A stretch of 47,129 nt of DNA from JAKZSU01 sp047517485. Its GTDB lineage: Bacteria > Pseudomonadota > Alphaproteobacteria > UBA7887. The stretch covers positions 1-47,129 of the forward strand of contig JAKZSU010000151.1 in the NCBI GenBank assembly GCA_047517485.1. The letters are read 5' to 3'. A model generated the notes under the pieces. It ran no database searches, had not been told where the DNA came from, and saw only the letters and a list, made by a program, of their open reading frames with translations. A program made the translations under genes and the position numbers. Positions within the stretch are counted from its first letter, which is position 1; each line of letters starts with the position of its first letter. Below are positions 35,796 through 43,894 of the stretch, piece after piece.

Positions 35796-36266
35796 GTGGC
35801 GAACGACGAAACGCTGCGCCGGGTTCTGGCGCGCGACAAGACCATCGCGGTGGTCGGCGCGAGCCCGCGCTGGGATCGCCCGAGTTGCCGCATCATGCAA
35901 TACATGCAGGCGATGGGTTACACGGTGTTCCCGGTCAATCCGCTGACCGACGAAACCGTGATCCTCGGGCGTACGGTGCACGCCGATTTGTCCGATATCG
36001 CCGAGCCAATCGCCATGGTGAACGTGTTTCGCAAACCCGACGCGGTGGCCGAAGTGACGCGCCAGGCGATCGGGATTGGCGCCAAGTCGATCTGGATGCA
36101 GGACGGTATTCGCGACGACAACGCCGCCGAAACCGCACGCGCCGCGGGCCTCGACGTGGTGATGGACGCGTGCTTCAAACGCGAGCACTTCCGGCTGTTT
36201 GGCGGGGCCCAAGAGCCCGCGAACGCGCCCGTCGGTCAACTTGACAGCGAAGGCGCCCCGGCCTAG
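35796..36266 (+). CDS. CoA-binding Rossmann protein, paralog 1
   Basis: The 156-residue product is a single CoA-binding domain (YccU/PF13380 type): TIAVVGASPRWDRPS is the nucleotide loop, followed by YTVFPVNPL, a conserved MVNVFRKPDAV segment and IWMQDGI. No catalytic domain is attached. GTG start 6 bases after the hydratase-like gene, hence probably coupled. Similar to the next gene over the core but with a different tail. Role unknown; the fold suggests sensing or carrying a CoA species. Confidence 0.82.
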   Translation: MANDETLRRVLARDKTIAVVGASPRWDRPSCRIMQYMQAMGYTVFPVNPLTDETVILGRTVHADLSDIAEPIAMVNVFRKPDAVAEVTRQAIGIGAKSIWMQDGIRDDNAAETARAAGLDVVMDACFKREHFRLFGGAQEPANAPVGQLDSEGAPA

Positions 36267-36326
36267 AGAACTTGTCCCCTGGCGGGAGAATTCCCGCGAC
36301 CGAGACGAAATGGGAGGTAGCGAGTC

Positions 36327-36875
36327 ATGAACATGGCAGCCGCGACAGCCGTCGAAGACAACCCTTTGATCTATCTGCCGCACCATAAATTCTATTCGGA
36401 CGATAAATTGCGCCGCATTCTTGCGAGCGTGCGCACGTTCGCGATGGTCGGCGCCAGCACCAATTGGAAGCGGCCGAGCTTTTACGCGATGAAGTATTTG
36501 ACCCAAAAAGGCTATCGCGTGATCCCGGTCAATCCGTCGCGCGCCGGCGAGGAAATTCTCGGCGAGACGGTCTACCCATCAGTCGGCGATGTGCCGTTCG
36601 ATCTCGACATGGTCGACATCTTCCGCACCTCGGACGAAGCGTTGGAGATCACCAAGGACGTGATCGCCAACAAGGACGCGAAAAACATCAAGGTTCTGTG
36701 GATGCAGCTCACCGTGCGGCACGATCCCGCCGCCGAATTGGCGGAGGCCGCAGGCCTCGAAGTGGTGATGGATCGCTGCCCCAAAATCGAATACGGACGC
36801 CTATCCGGCGAGCTGAGCTGGTGCGGAATCAATTCCGGCATCATCTCGAACAAAAGCCTCCGACCCCCGAGATAG
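36327..36875 (+). CDS. CoA-binding Rossmann protein, paralog 2
   Basis: A 182-residue homolog of the preceding gene: FAMVGASTNWKRPSF, YRVIPVNPSRAG, MVDIFRTSDEAL and LWMQLTVRHD line up with the same motifs in paralog 1. The N terminus is about 25 residues longer and the C-terminal end is different, finishing IISNKSLRPPR. GGGAGGT lies before the ATG. The sulfhydrylase gene starts 4 bases after its stop, so the two are almost certainly co-translated. Confidence 0.85.
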   Translation: MNMAAATAVEDNPLIYLPHHKFYSDDKLRRILASVRTFAMVGASTNWKRPSFYAMKYLTQKGYRVIPVNPSRAGEEILGETVYPSVGDVPFDLDMVDIFRTSDEALEITKDVIANKDAKNIKVLWMQLTVRHDPAAELAEAAGLEVVMDRCPKIEYGRLSGELSWCGINSGIISNKSLRPPR

Positions 36876-36879
36876 AATC

Positions 36880-38214
36880 ATGAGCAGCACCCCCATCGAC
36901 AAAGTCGTCTCGAACATCCCGGGCGGCGAAGAGACACCGCACGAATACGGCATCGAAACCTTGGCGGTTCACGCCGGCGCGCGGCCCGACCCGGTTACCG
37001 GCGCGCGCTCGACGCCGATCTTCCAAACCACGTCGTTCGTGTTCAACGATGCCGATCACGCGGCGTCCTTGTTCAATCTGCAGACCTTCGGCTACGTCTA
37101 TTCGCGGATGACCAATCCGACGGTCGCGGTGTTCGAGGAACGCGTCGCCGCGCTCGAAGGCGGGCGCGGCGCGGTGGCCTGCGCCAGCGGTCACGCCGCC
37201 CAGTTCCTCGTCGCGGTCACCTTGATGCAGAGCGGCGACGAATTCATTTCCTCGCGCAATCTTTATGGCGGCTCGGTCACCCAGTTCGGCCTCAGTTTCC
37301 CCAAACTCGGCTGGAAGTGCCATTTCGTCGATCCCACCGATCCGGAGAATTTTCGCAAGGCGATGACCGACAAGGTCAAGTTCATCTTCCTCGAGGGCCT
37401 GGCCAATCCGGGCGGCATCATCGTCGATCTGGAGAAAGTCGCGGCGATCGCCCACGAATTCGGTATTCCGCTGGTCGTCGACAACACCCTGGCATCGCCC
37501 TACCTCTGCCGACCTTTCGACTGGGGCGCCGATCTGGTGGTCCATTCGACGACCAAGTTCATCGGCGGGCACGGCAATACCATGGGCGGCGTGGTCATCG
37601 AATCCGGCAAGTTCGACTGGCGGCAAAACGATAAGTTCCCCGCCCTGTCGGAACCGGAGCCCGCCTATCACGGTCTGATCTTCGCCGAGACCTTCGGCGA
37701 CTTCGGCTTCACCATGAAAGTGCGCACGGTGGCGCTCCGCGACTATGGCCCGACGCTCAATCCGACCGCGGCGTGGAATATGCTGCAAGGCGTCGAGACC
37801 CTGCCGCTGAGGATGGAGCGCCATTGCTCGAACGCGCTCGCCGCCGCCGAATGGCTGCAGAATCATCCCAAGGTTTCGTGGGTCTCGTATTCCGGGCTCA
37901 AGGACAGCCCGTTTTATGAGCTGGCGCAAAAATACACACCGAAAGGCGCCGGCGCGGTGTTCACCTTCGGCATCAAGGGCGGCTTCGAGGCGGGGATCAA
38001 ATTCGTCGACTCGGTCAACATGTTCTCGCATCTCGCCAATATCGGCGATACCCGGAGCCTGATCCTGCATCCGTCGTCGACCACCCATCGCCAGCTCACC
38101 GAAGAGCAGCAGATGGCCGCCGGCGCCGGTCCCGATGTCGTCCGCCTGTCGGTCGGTATCGAGACGATCGACGACATCATCGCCGATCTCGAACAGGCGC
38201 TCGACCAAGTTTAG
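36880..38214 (+). CDS. metY: O-acetylhomoserine aminocarboxypropyltransferase (sulfhydrylase)
   Basis: A 444-residue PLP enzyme that forms homocysteine from O-acetylhomoserine and sulfide (or methionine from methanethiol). The Cys/Met-metabolism signature is clear: YSRMTNPT (about 74-81), NLYGGS (128-132), DNTLASPYLCRP (201-212) and the Schiff-base lysine K226 in HSTTKFIGGHG. Length is normal for MetY, longer than MetB/MetC. Directly follows the CoA-binding paralog 2, which is the odd part of the context. Confidence 0.92.
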   Translation: MSSTPIDKVVSNIPGGEETPHEYGIETLAVHAGARPDPVTGARSTPIFQTTSFVFNDADHAASLFNLQTFGYVYSRMTNPTVAVFEERVAALEGGRGAVACASGHAAQFLVAVTLMQSGDEFISSRNLYGGSVTQFGLSFPKLGWKCHFVDPTDPENFRKAMTDKVKFIFLEGLANPGGIIVDLEKVAAIAHEFGIPLVVDNTLASPYLCRPFDWGADLVVHSTTKFIGGHGNTMGGVVIESGKFDWRQNDKFPALSEPEPAYHGLIFAETFGDFGFTMKVRTVALRDYGPTLNPTAAWNMLQGVETLPLRMERHCSNALAAAEWLQNHPKVSWVSYSGLKDSPFYELAQKYTPKGAGAVFTFGIKGGFEAGIKFVDSVNMFSHLANIGDTRSLILHPSSTTHRQLTEEQQMAAGAGPDVVRLSVGIETIDDIIADLEQALDQV

Positions 38215-38230
38215 CGCGCAAAGAATAAAG

Positions 38231-38255
38231 GGGAGCCGGCGCGGTGCCAGCTCCC
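38231..38255. terminator. Hairpin between convergent metY and cyclase genes
   Basis: GGGAGCCGGC (38231-38240) pairs with GCCAGCTCCC (38246-38255), with one G-T style mismatch and a 5-base loop. Short T-tract absent; probably a bidirectional stop signal. Confidence 0.5.
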
Positions 38256-38277
38256 AGATACCATTCAGCGAGTTCGC

Positions 38278-39338
38278 TTAGTAAGCCGCGATCGGGTTGC
38301 CCTGCGCGCCGGTGCCGCCGACCAGCTTGATCGGTGCCCACGAGAACAGGAACTCATACGCGCCGTCGGCGGACAGCTGGTCGAGGTCGAGGTTCTCGAA
38401 GTTATAGATACCGCGCCGCACGATCAATTGATGTGGCAATAGGCGAACGACTCGGGCACGCCCTTGGCGAAATCATACGGTTCCAGGCCCCAGGTGTCGG
38501 AGCCGATCATCGAGATTTTCTTTTCGGCGAGATAATCGCAAACCTCGGCGCTGACCCCAGGCTCGCCGGAGCCGTGCTCGGCATTGTCGGCGGCGATTTC
38601 GGGGCCGCTTTTGTTGCCGCTGTGATTATCCTTCCACAGATGATTCCACCCGGTGCGGAACAGCACCACGTCGCCCTGGCTGGCATCGCCAACCCCCTGC
38701 TTCTCGAGCGCCGCCATCATATCGGCGACGGTGATGACATAGCCCTTCTCGAGCATATCGACGCCCTTCAAGGCGGCGATGTCGATCAGCAGACCGCGAG
38801 TGAAGAACGAGCCGACGTTCTCGGTGCCGTTCGCCTTGAGGCCACGGGTGTTGATGACGTCCGACAGTTTGACGCCATTATAGAAGTAATGATCGTCATC
38901 CCAGCCATCGACGCCGGTGATCTGGATCATCGGATGACCGAGGTTGTCGAACTGAGTGCCGACCTGGCCGATTTCCGCGGTGAGGATCTCGTCCATGAAG
39001 GTCTGGCCATAATTATCGCCCGGCCAGCTCAACGGACCGTGGGTCGGATAGCCCGGGATGCTGAGCGTGAACGTGCGCCCGGGCACCAACGGCATGTGGT
39101 TCGAATAGGGCATGCCCAAGGTCGCGATCTTGCCCTGCTTGACCAGCGTGGCCGCCGCGATGCGCTTCGCCGGCGTGATGTAGTTGGTCGCGCCGGCTTG
39201 ATCGTCGGCGCCGAATTCGGACGGCCACGATTTTTCGTCGACCGGATTGTTGCCGGCCAGCGCGCCGGCGGCGAGCGCGACGGCCAATATCGGCGTCGCT
39301 ATAGTCATCGCGAGTTTTCTGTGGAATTGCTTGTGCAT
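38278..39338 (-). CDS. Secreted cyclase-family (PF04199) protein, frameshifted near the C terminus
   Basis: From ATG 39338 (GGGAGGG 5 bases upstream) the product has a signal peptide (about 1-29, ending LAAGALAG). It then has the kynurenine-formamidase-like metal-hydrolase fold: VGTQFDNLGHP takes the place of the usual HxGTHxDxPxH, and GDVVLFRTGW and GSDTWGLEP follow. As written it ends CHIN and TGA at 38424-38426. One missing T in the short run there would restore LIVRRGIYNFENLDL, reading on to TAA at 38278-38280 with the usual family tail, about 354 residues in all. Substrate unknown; hydrolysis of an amide or ester outside the cytoplasm is likely. Confidence 0.8.
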
Positions 39339-39458
39339 TGCACCCTCCCTAGTTTTTCGCCAACCGATTGATGTATCGGGGAGGAAATAATGCGGGCTTC
39401 GAGGGGGCGGAGCATGTCGGGTGACCGACATCGAAGTTTGTGCAGCCAAATTTCAGCG

Positions 39459-39788
39459 CTAACCATCGGATGTTTCGGCGGCGATCCAGTCGAGGTAGGC
39501 CGGGTTGCCGCCGATGATCGGCATGGCGACGACGCACGGGCAGTCATACGCGTGCAGCGCTCGGACCCGCGCGGTCAGCGTTTCGAGGTGCGCGCGTCGT
39601 GTCTTGAGCACCAACACCGCCTCTTCGGCCTCCTCGACCGCGCCTTGCCAGCGGTAGATCGAGTGCACGTCGCCGATGACGTTGGCACTGGCGGCGAGCC
39701 GCTCATCGACCAGCGCGCGACCGATGCTTAGCGCCGCTTCGCGATCGCCCGCGGTGACATAAACGAACACGGCGTCGGTCTCGCTCAT
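39459..39788 (-). CDS. cutA: Divalent-cation tolerance protein CutA
   Basis: A 109-residue trimeric ferredoxin-fold protein with the CutA1 motifs VYVTAGDREAALSIGRALV, AASANVIGDVHSIYRW and EEAVLVLKT. Linked to metal tolerance in E. coli, though the mechanism is debated. Its ATG overlaps the Nudix stop (ATGA), so it is coupled to that gene. Confidence 0.92.
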   Translation of the reverse strand: MSETDAVFVYVTAGDREAALSIGRALVDERLAASANVIGDVHSIYRWQGAVEEAEEAVLVLKTRRAHLETLTARVRALHAYDCPCVVAMPIIGGNPAYLDWIAAETSDG

Positions 39789-40396
39789 CCCGCGCTCTCC
39801 TCGGCAACGTGCTCGCCGTTGAGCGCCAGCCATTGCAGACCGATGATCGCTGGCGCGGTGATGATGCGGCCGCCAATCTCGGACAACGCGTCCGCCAGCG
39901 GCATGACCACGGTACGGATATCCTCGTCCTCGGCGGCGAGCCCGTGCACGCCGCCGGCTTCCGCCGCGTTCACCAGGCCGATATAGAGTGAGATGCGCTC
40001 GGTCGAGCCGCCCGGGCTGGGGACCACGCCGAACAGCCGGATCAGGCGGTCAACGTCGAGGCCGGTTTCCTCGCGCGCCTCGCGGCGGACGATATCGTCG
40101 ACGGTCTCGCCGGGATCGATAATGCCGGCCGCCGCCTCGATTACCCAGGGGCCGGCGGCATCGTCGAGCATCGGCGCGCGGAATTGCTCGACCAATACCA
40201 CGCAACCGCGAATCGGATCAAAGAGCACCACGGCCACGGTGGGGCCGCGCTCGAACACCTCGCGGTCGTGGCGGCGGCTCCAGGTTCCATCGAAGCGGCG
40301 GTAGCGAAAATGATATATCTTCAAGTCGAAGAAACCGCTGTAAGCCGTTTGTTTATTGAAGAGTTCTACGTTTTGTCTTGAACGGTCGTCGGGCAT
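39785..40396 (-). CDS. nudF: ADP-ribose pyrophosphatase (Nudix)
   Basis: A 203-residue hydrolase cleaving ADP-ribose to AMP and ribose 5-phosphate. The full Nudix box is present: GIIDPGETVDDIVRREAREE and the following TGL (about 91-112). The N-terminal YHFRYRRFDG strand and the later GGSTERISLYIG loop fit the ADP-ribose subgroup. It lies 3 bases after the macro-domain gene, whose product could feed it ADP-ribose. Confidence 0.9.
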   Translation of the reverse strand: MPDDRSRQNVELFNKQTAYSGFFDLKIYHFRYRRFDGTWSRRHDREVFERGPTVAVVLFDPIRGCVVLVEQFRAPMLDDAAGPWVIEAAAGIIDPGETVDDIVRREAREETGLDVDRLIRLFGVVPSPGGSTERISLYIGLVNAAEAGGVHGLAAEDEDIRTVVMPLADALSEIGGRIITAPAIIGLQWLALNGEHVAEESAG

Positions 40397-40399
40397 GGC

Positions 40400-40900
40400 T
40401 CAAGCGCCTCCAGCGGCGGTAAGGACGGCGAGATCGGGCTCCGCGAAGGCAACGAGTATGACCTCGTCGAAGGCGGCAAGCGCGGCGCGGACCTCGCGCA
40501 CCGCGATCGCCGCCGCTTGATCGGCGGGAAAGCCGTAAATGCCGGTCGAGATCGCCGGGAATGCGAGGCTTAGCAAGTCGTGGTCGCGCGCCAACGACAG
40601 ACAAGCGCGGTAACAGGATGCGAGGCGCTCGGCCTCGCCGTCCCTGCCGCCGCGCCAGATCGGGCCCACGGTGTGGATAACGTGGCGCGCCGGCAGGTCG
40701 AAACCGTCGGTGATGCACGCCTCGCCGGTCTCGCAGCCGCCGATGCGCGCTGTTGCCTCGGTGATCCGAGGTCCGGCGGCGCGGCGGATCGCGCCGTCAA
40801 TACCGGCGCCCGGCGCCAAGGCGCGATTGGCCGCATTGACGATCGCGTCGACCGCCATGGTGGTGATGTCGGCTTGGACGACGGTGAGCCGGCCGGCCAC
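40400..40900 (-). CDS. Macro-domain protein (O-acetyl-ADP-ribose deacetylase type)
   Basis: The 166-residue product is one macro domain: QADITTMAVDAIVNAANRAL (adenine and distal ribose), GIDGAIRRAAG (catalytic loop), HTVGPIWRGG and AFPAISTGIYGFP (phosphate loop). E. coli YmdB-like proteins remove acetyl from O-acetyl-ADP-ribose and some remove ADP-ribose from proteins. GTG start at 40900. Sits directly before the Nudix gene in the same direction. Confidence 0.92.
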   Translation of the reverse strand: MAGRLTVVQADITTMAVDAIVNAANRALAPGAGIDGAIRRAAGPRITEATARIGGCETGEACITDGFDLPARHVIHTVGPIWRGGRDGEAERLASCYRACLSLARDHDLLSLAFPAISTGIYGFPADQAAAIAVREVRAALAAFDEVILVAFAEPDLAVLTAAGGA

Positions 40901-40904
40901 AATT

Positions 40905-41378
40905 TTACGGCGCGTCGGGGGCGCCGTCGGCCTGCCAGCGGGCAGCCAGGGCTCGGGCCTTGGCGCTTTGCTCGGCGGTCAGCCAGCGGCCGGCGAAATC
41001 GCGCGCCCGGGCGGCGTGAACCTGGCCGTCGATCGAGGCCAAATGGTACCAGGCGTAGGCGAGGCGAGGATCGCGCGGCACCCCGCGCCCTTCGAGATAG
41101 GCGCTGGCCAAGAGCACGGTTGACGGTGTGTGCCCGGCCGCCGCGGCTTTGTGCAGCCACAGCGCCGCCGAGGCGTGTTCACCGCGCAACGCCGCGATAT
41201 GAGCAAGCCCGGACATCGCGTCGATGTTGCCCGCTTCCGCCCGCGGCGCCCAATAGGCGTCGGCACTCGCCAGATCGTCGCGTTCAAGATACCGCCATCC
41301 ATCGTCGGCATGCGCGATCGCCGCCGACAGCGTCAAGGCAATCGCCGCGGAGATACCCAGCTTGGTTGTGCGACTCAT
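40905..41378 (-). CDS. Periplasmic Sel1-repeat protein
   Basis: A 157-residue protein with signal peptide (about 1-26, ending AIAHA-D) and two to three Sel1-like helical repeats (DAMSGLAHIAALRGEHASAA, then ASAYLEGRGVPRDPRLAYAW). Such proteins serve as scaffolds for protein contacts; no enzyme motif is seen. ATG 41378 is chosen for its direct signal peptide; the open frame runs back to 41777 without similarity. It ends 4 bases before the macro-domain gene. Confidence 0.78.
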   Translation of the reverse strand: MSRTTKLGISAAIALTLSAAIAHADDGWRYLERDDLASADAYWAPRAEAGNIDAMSGLAHIAALRGEHASAALWLHKAAAAGHTPSTVLLASAYLEGRGVPRDPRLAYAWYHLASIDGQVHAARARDFAGRWLTAEQSAKARALAARWQADGAPDAP

Positions 41379-41468
41379 GATCCAAGCAGAATAACCAAGC
41401 CGTTTCGTGGACGCTAGCATTACGGTCACACTCGTTCCCAGTCTTCCCTTAGTATGATATGGCGAGTC

Positions 41469-41780
41469 ATGACTTCGGCGAACACTACCCCCTCGCCCGG
41501 CCCCTCGAACGTCCACCCGCTCGACAGACGCGGCGCCCGATTCACCGCGATCGTGGTCGCCGCGGTGATGGTCGCAGCGCTTGGCTACATCCATCGCGAC
41601 GACTTGATGGCGGGGCCGGCGGACACCGCGAATGCGCCGACGGGGGCCCTGGCCAGGTGTCTGGAAGAACGCTTGGGCGCGGTCGATCAGATGATCGCCG
41701 ACGGCGTGGTTGGGCCCGAAAAAGCCAGTCTTTTCAAGGATCGAGCCCAGGCGCTCTGCCACGCGCAAAACCCGCAATAG
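41469..41780 (+). CDS. Small single-pass membrane protein, unknown
   Basis: The 103-residue product has one hydrophobic segment (about residues 25-40, FTAIVVAAVMVAALGYI), then a Gly/Ala linker and a helical C-terminal part with two cysteines (ARCLEER and ALCHAQ). I do not recognise the family. Codon pattern is GC-rich like its neighbours. ATG 41454 is an alternative start. It faces the Fe-S gene with 3 bases between the stops and is divergent from the Sel1 gene. Confidence 0.5.
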   Translation: MTSANTTPSPGPSNVHPLDRRGARFTAIVVAAVMVAALGYIHRDDLMAGPADTANAPTGALARCLEERLGAVDQMIADGVVGPEKASLFKDRAQALCHAQNPQ

Positions 41781-41783
41781 GAC

Positions 41784-43781
41784 CTATTCGTCGATGTCGT
41801 CGGCGGTGCGCGGCTTGGGCCGGGGCGGGCCCGACATCGGCGAGTCCTGCTCGAACTGGACGATCACCCGGCAGTCCTCGCACATCCGGATACGATCGAG
41901 CGCGGCGGGGTCGTTGGCGAACATCGAGTGGTCCTTGAGCTTCACCACCATCGCCTCGATCGACGCGGCGACCCCGAACGGTTTGTCGCAGCGGACGCAG
42001 CGGAACGGCTCTTCTTCGTGGAGCACGGCGACGCGGCGAGCGGCCTCGGTAAAGTCGAGCCGCGGCACCAAGGTGATCACCGATTCGGGGCAGGTCACGC
42101 GGCACAAGCCGCATTGGACGCACGCCTGCTCCTCGAACCCGAGCCGCGGGTGGTCGGGATCGTCGCGCATCGCGCCGGTCGGACAGGCGCCGACGCAGGC
42201 GAGACAGAGGGTGCAGCCGGCGGTGTCGACGGCGATCGCGCCGAACGGCGCCTCCGGCGGCAGCGCCAATATATCGACCGGGGTGGGCGCATGATCGTGA
42301 AGATGATCGAGCGCCAGGCGTTGGCGATCGCGCTTGCCACCCATCGCCAAGAACCGCCCGGGCTCAGCCGCGGCCACGACCGGCGCGGACCACAAATACG
42401 CCTCGACACGGTCGGGATCGGCGTCGTCGATGATGGCGATCCGATCGGTGCCATAGCCGAGACCATCGAGTATGGCCTGGCTCAAGGCGACCTGGGTCGC
42501 CAGCCCGGCTCGCCGGTCGGGGTATCGACCGTCGCACAGCAGCACAACCCGCACCGCGCCGTAGGCGACGGCGGCGAGGAGGAAATCGAGCCCGACTTGG
42601 GCGACTTGGTTGACCGCGAACGGCAGTACCGACGCTGGCAACCCGTCGCCAAAGCGCCCGATCGCGGCGAGCAGATCCTCGCCGCTTCGGGTGTCGTGAA
42701 CCAGCAGGGTCGGTGTCACGCCGCCGGCGTCGTGATAGCCGGTCAGCAGGGTGCGCAAGCGGGTGAACTGGGAATCAGGGGCCGGCAGCAAATAGCCCGC
42801 GGCCCCGGTGGGGCAGGCGCCGGCGCATTGACCGCAGCCGCCGCAGATAAACGGATCGAACGCCACCGCGTCGCCATCGGGCGTGATCGCGCCGGTCGGG
42901 CAGAGATCGAGGCATCGGGTGCAGCCGGTTTTGTGGCTGCGGCCGTGGGTACAGATCTTCGCGTCGTAGGCGACGTAGCGCGGCTTGTCGAAGGTGCCGA
43001 CCAGATCGGCGATGTCGAACAGCGCGCGCTCGACCGCGATCGGGTCGCCGGGATCGGGCTTGAGATAGCCGTCGCGGGCATCGGGGGCGGCAAACAGCGC
43101 CGCCGTGCCGCCAAGGTCGAGTATCAGATCGACGCTCACCGTGACGCCATCGCGCTTCTCGCCGAAGGCCAAGGCCCGGCGCGCGCTGGGGTCGGCGGCC
43201 GCGTAGCCATCAATGGTCAGACTGAAGGCTCCAAGATGCCCGGTCGCGCCCGCGACCGTGCCGCAATGAACCGGCACCTCGGCGGTGCGCGGCGGCAGCA
43301 CGTCTTGGCCATCGATCAGCAGCACCGAGACATCGAGCCGGCCCGACAGGCGGCGGGCCGCTTCCAGCGCGTGCTCGTCGCGTCCGATCACCAAGGTGAC
43401 ACCGGCGGACTCCATGGTCACCGCCGGCGCCGGCGCCGCGTCGAGCGCCGCCGCGGCAATCAGCGCCGCCATCTTGGGCGTCGCATCGCCCCCTTCCCGG
43501 CCCCAACCGGCGCGATCGCGAATATCGACAAAGGCGAGGTCGGCGGCGCTGTCGGCGGTCTCGGCGGTCTCGCTGAACAGCGGCGCTTCCTGGGCGCAGC
43601 CGACGATCACCGCCGCGCCGCTGGCGATCGCCTGCTCGAAGGCGGCGATCTGGCGGCGGCACAGCGCGGTATGGATCCGCGGCGCCTCATCGGCGCCGAC
43701 GGCGTTGCCGAGCGCCTTGGCATCGATCGTCATCGTGCCGCCGCAATCGCACAGCAATACGGTCTTGCCGTCGGTCTTCAT
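41784..43781 (-). CDS. Formate dehydrogenase-associated multi-[4Fe-4S] protein
   Basis: The 665-residue cytoplasmic protein has an N-terminal CDCGGTM pair and at least four ferredoxin-type cysteine clusters. One pair lies centrally (CTHGRSHKTGCTRCLDLCP and CGGCGQCAGACP) and one pair near residues 535-580 (CTLCLACVGACP and CVQCGLCRVTCP). Two CxxC pairs near the C terminus (RCVRCD, MCEDC) look like a zinc knot. A middle region resembles the MvhD/hydrogenase-type electron-transfer domain. It probably carries electrons for, or helps mature, a formate dehydrogenase, as fdhD, mobA and DUF3305/3306 follow divergently. GGAGGGAG lies 6 bases before ATG 43781. Confidence 0.85.
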   Translation of the reverse strand: MKTDGKTVLLCDCGGTMTIDAKALGNAVGADEAPRIHTALCRRQIAAFEQAIASGAAVIVGCAQEAPLFSETAETADSAADLAFVDIRDRAGWGREGGDATPKMAALIAAAALDAAPAPAVTMESAGVTLVIGRDEHALEAARRLSGRLDVSVLLIDGQDVLPPRTAEVPVHCGTVAGATGHLGAFSLTIDGYAAADPSARRALAFGEKRDGVTVSVDLILDLGGTAALFAAPDARDGYLKPDPGDPIAVERALFDIADLVGTFDKPRYVAYDAKICTHGRSHKTGCTRCLDLCPTGAITPDGDAVAFDPFICGGCGQCAGACPTGAAGYLLPAPDSQFTRLRTLLTGYHDAGGVTPTLLVHDTRSGEDLLAAIGRFGDGLPASVLPFAVNQVAQVGLDFLLAAVAYGAVRVVLLCDGRYPDRRAGLATQVALSQAILDGLGYGTDRIAIIDDADPDRVEAYLWSAPVVAAAEPGRFLAMGGKRDRQRLALDHLHDHAPTPVDILALPPEAPFGAIAVDTAGCTLCLACVGACPTGAMRDDPDHPRLGFEEQACVQCGLCRVTCPESVITLVPRLDFTEAARRVAVLHEEEPFRCVRCDKPFGVAASIEAMVVKLKDHSMFANDPAALDRIRMCEDCRVIVQFEQDSPMSGPPRPKPRTADDIDE

Positions 43782-43894
43782 TCGTTCGAACTCCCTCCGC
43801 AGGAGGCGACTCATATAGAAACACCGGCGCTACCGCAAAGGAAGCCAGACACATGTCGCTTTATTGCCGGCACCGGCCTTGGCATAGTGGGGCT

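Noticed and set aside
36841..38208. Minus-strand open frame of 455 codons opposite metY
   Set aside because: Antisense to a well conserved PLP enzyme; lacks family motifs and a ribosome binding site.
43820..43894. Sigma54-like GG/GC element before fdhD
   Set aside because: A TGGCA-like half is present but the GC half and its spacing do not fit the consensus.
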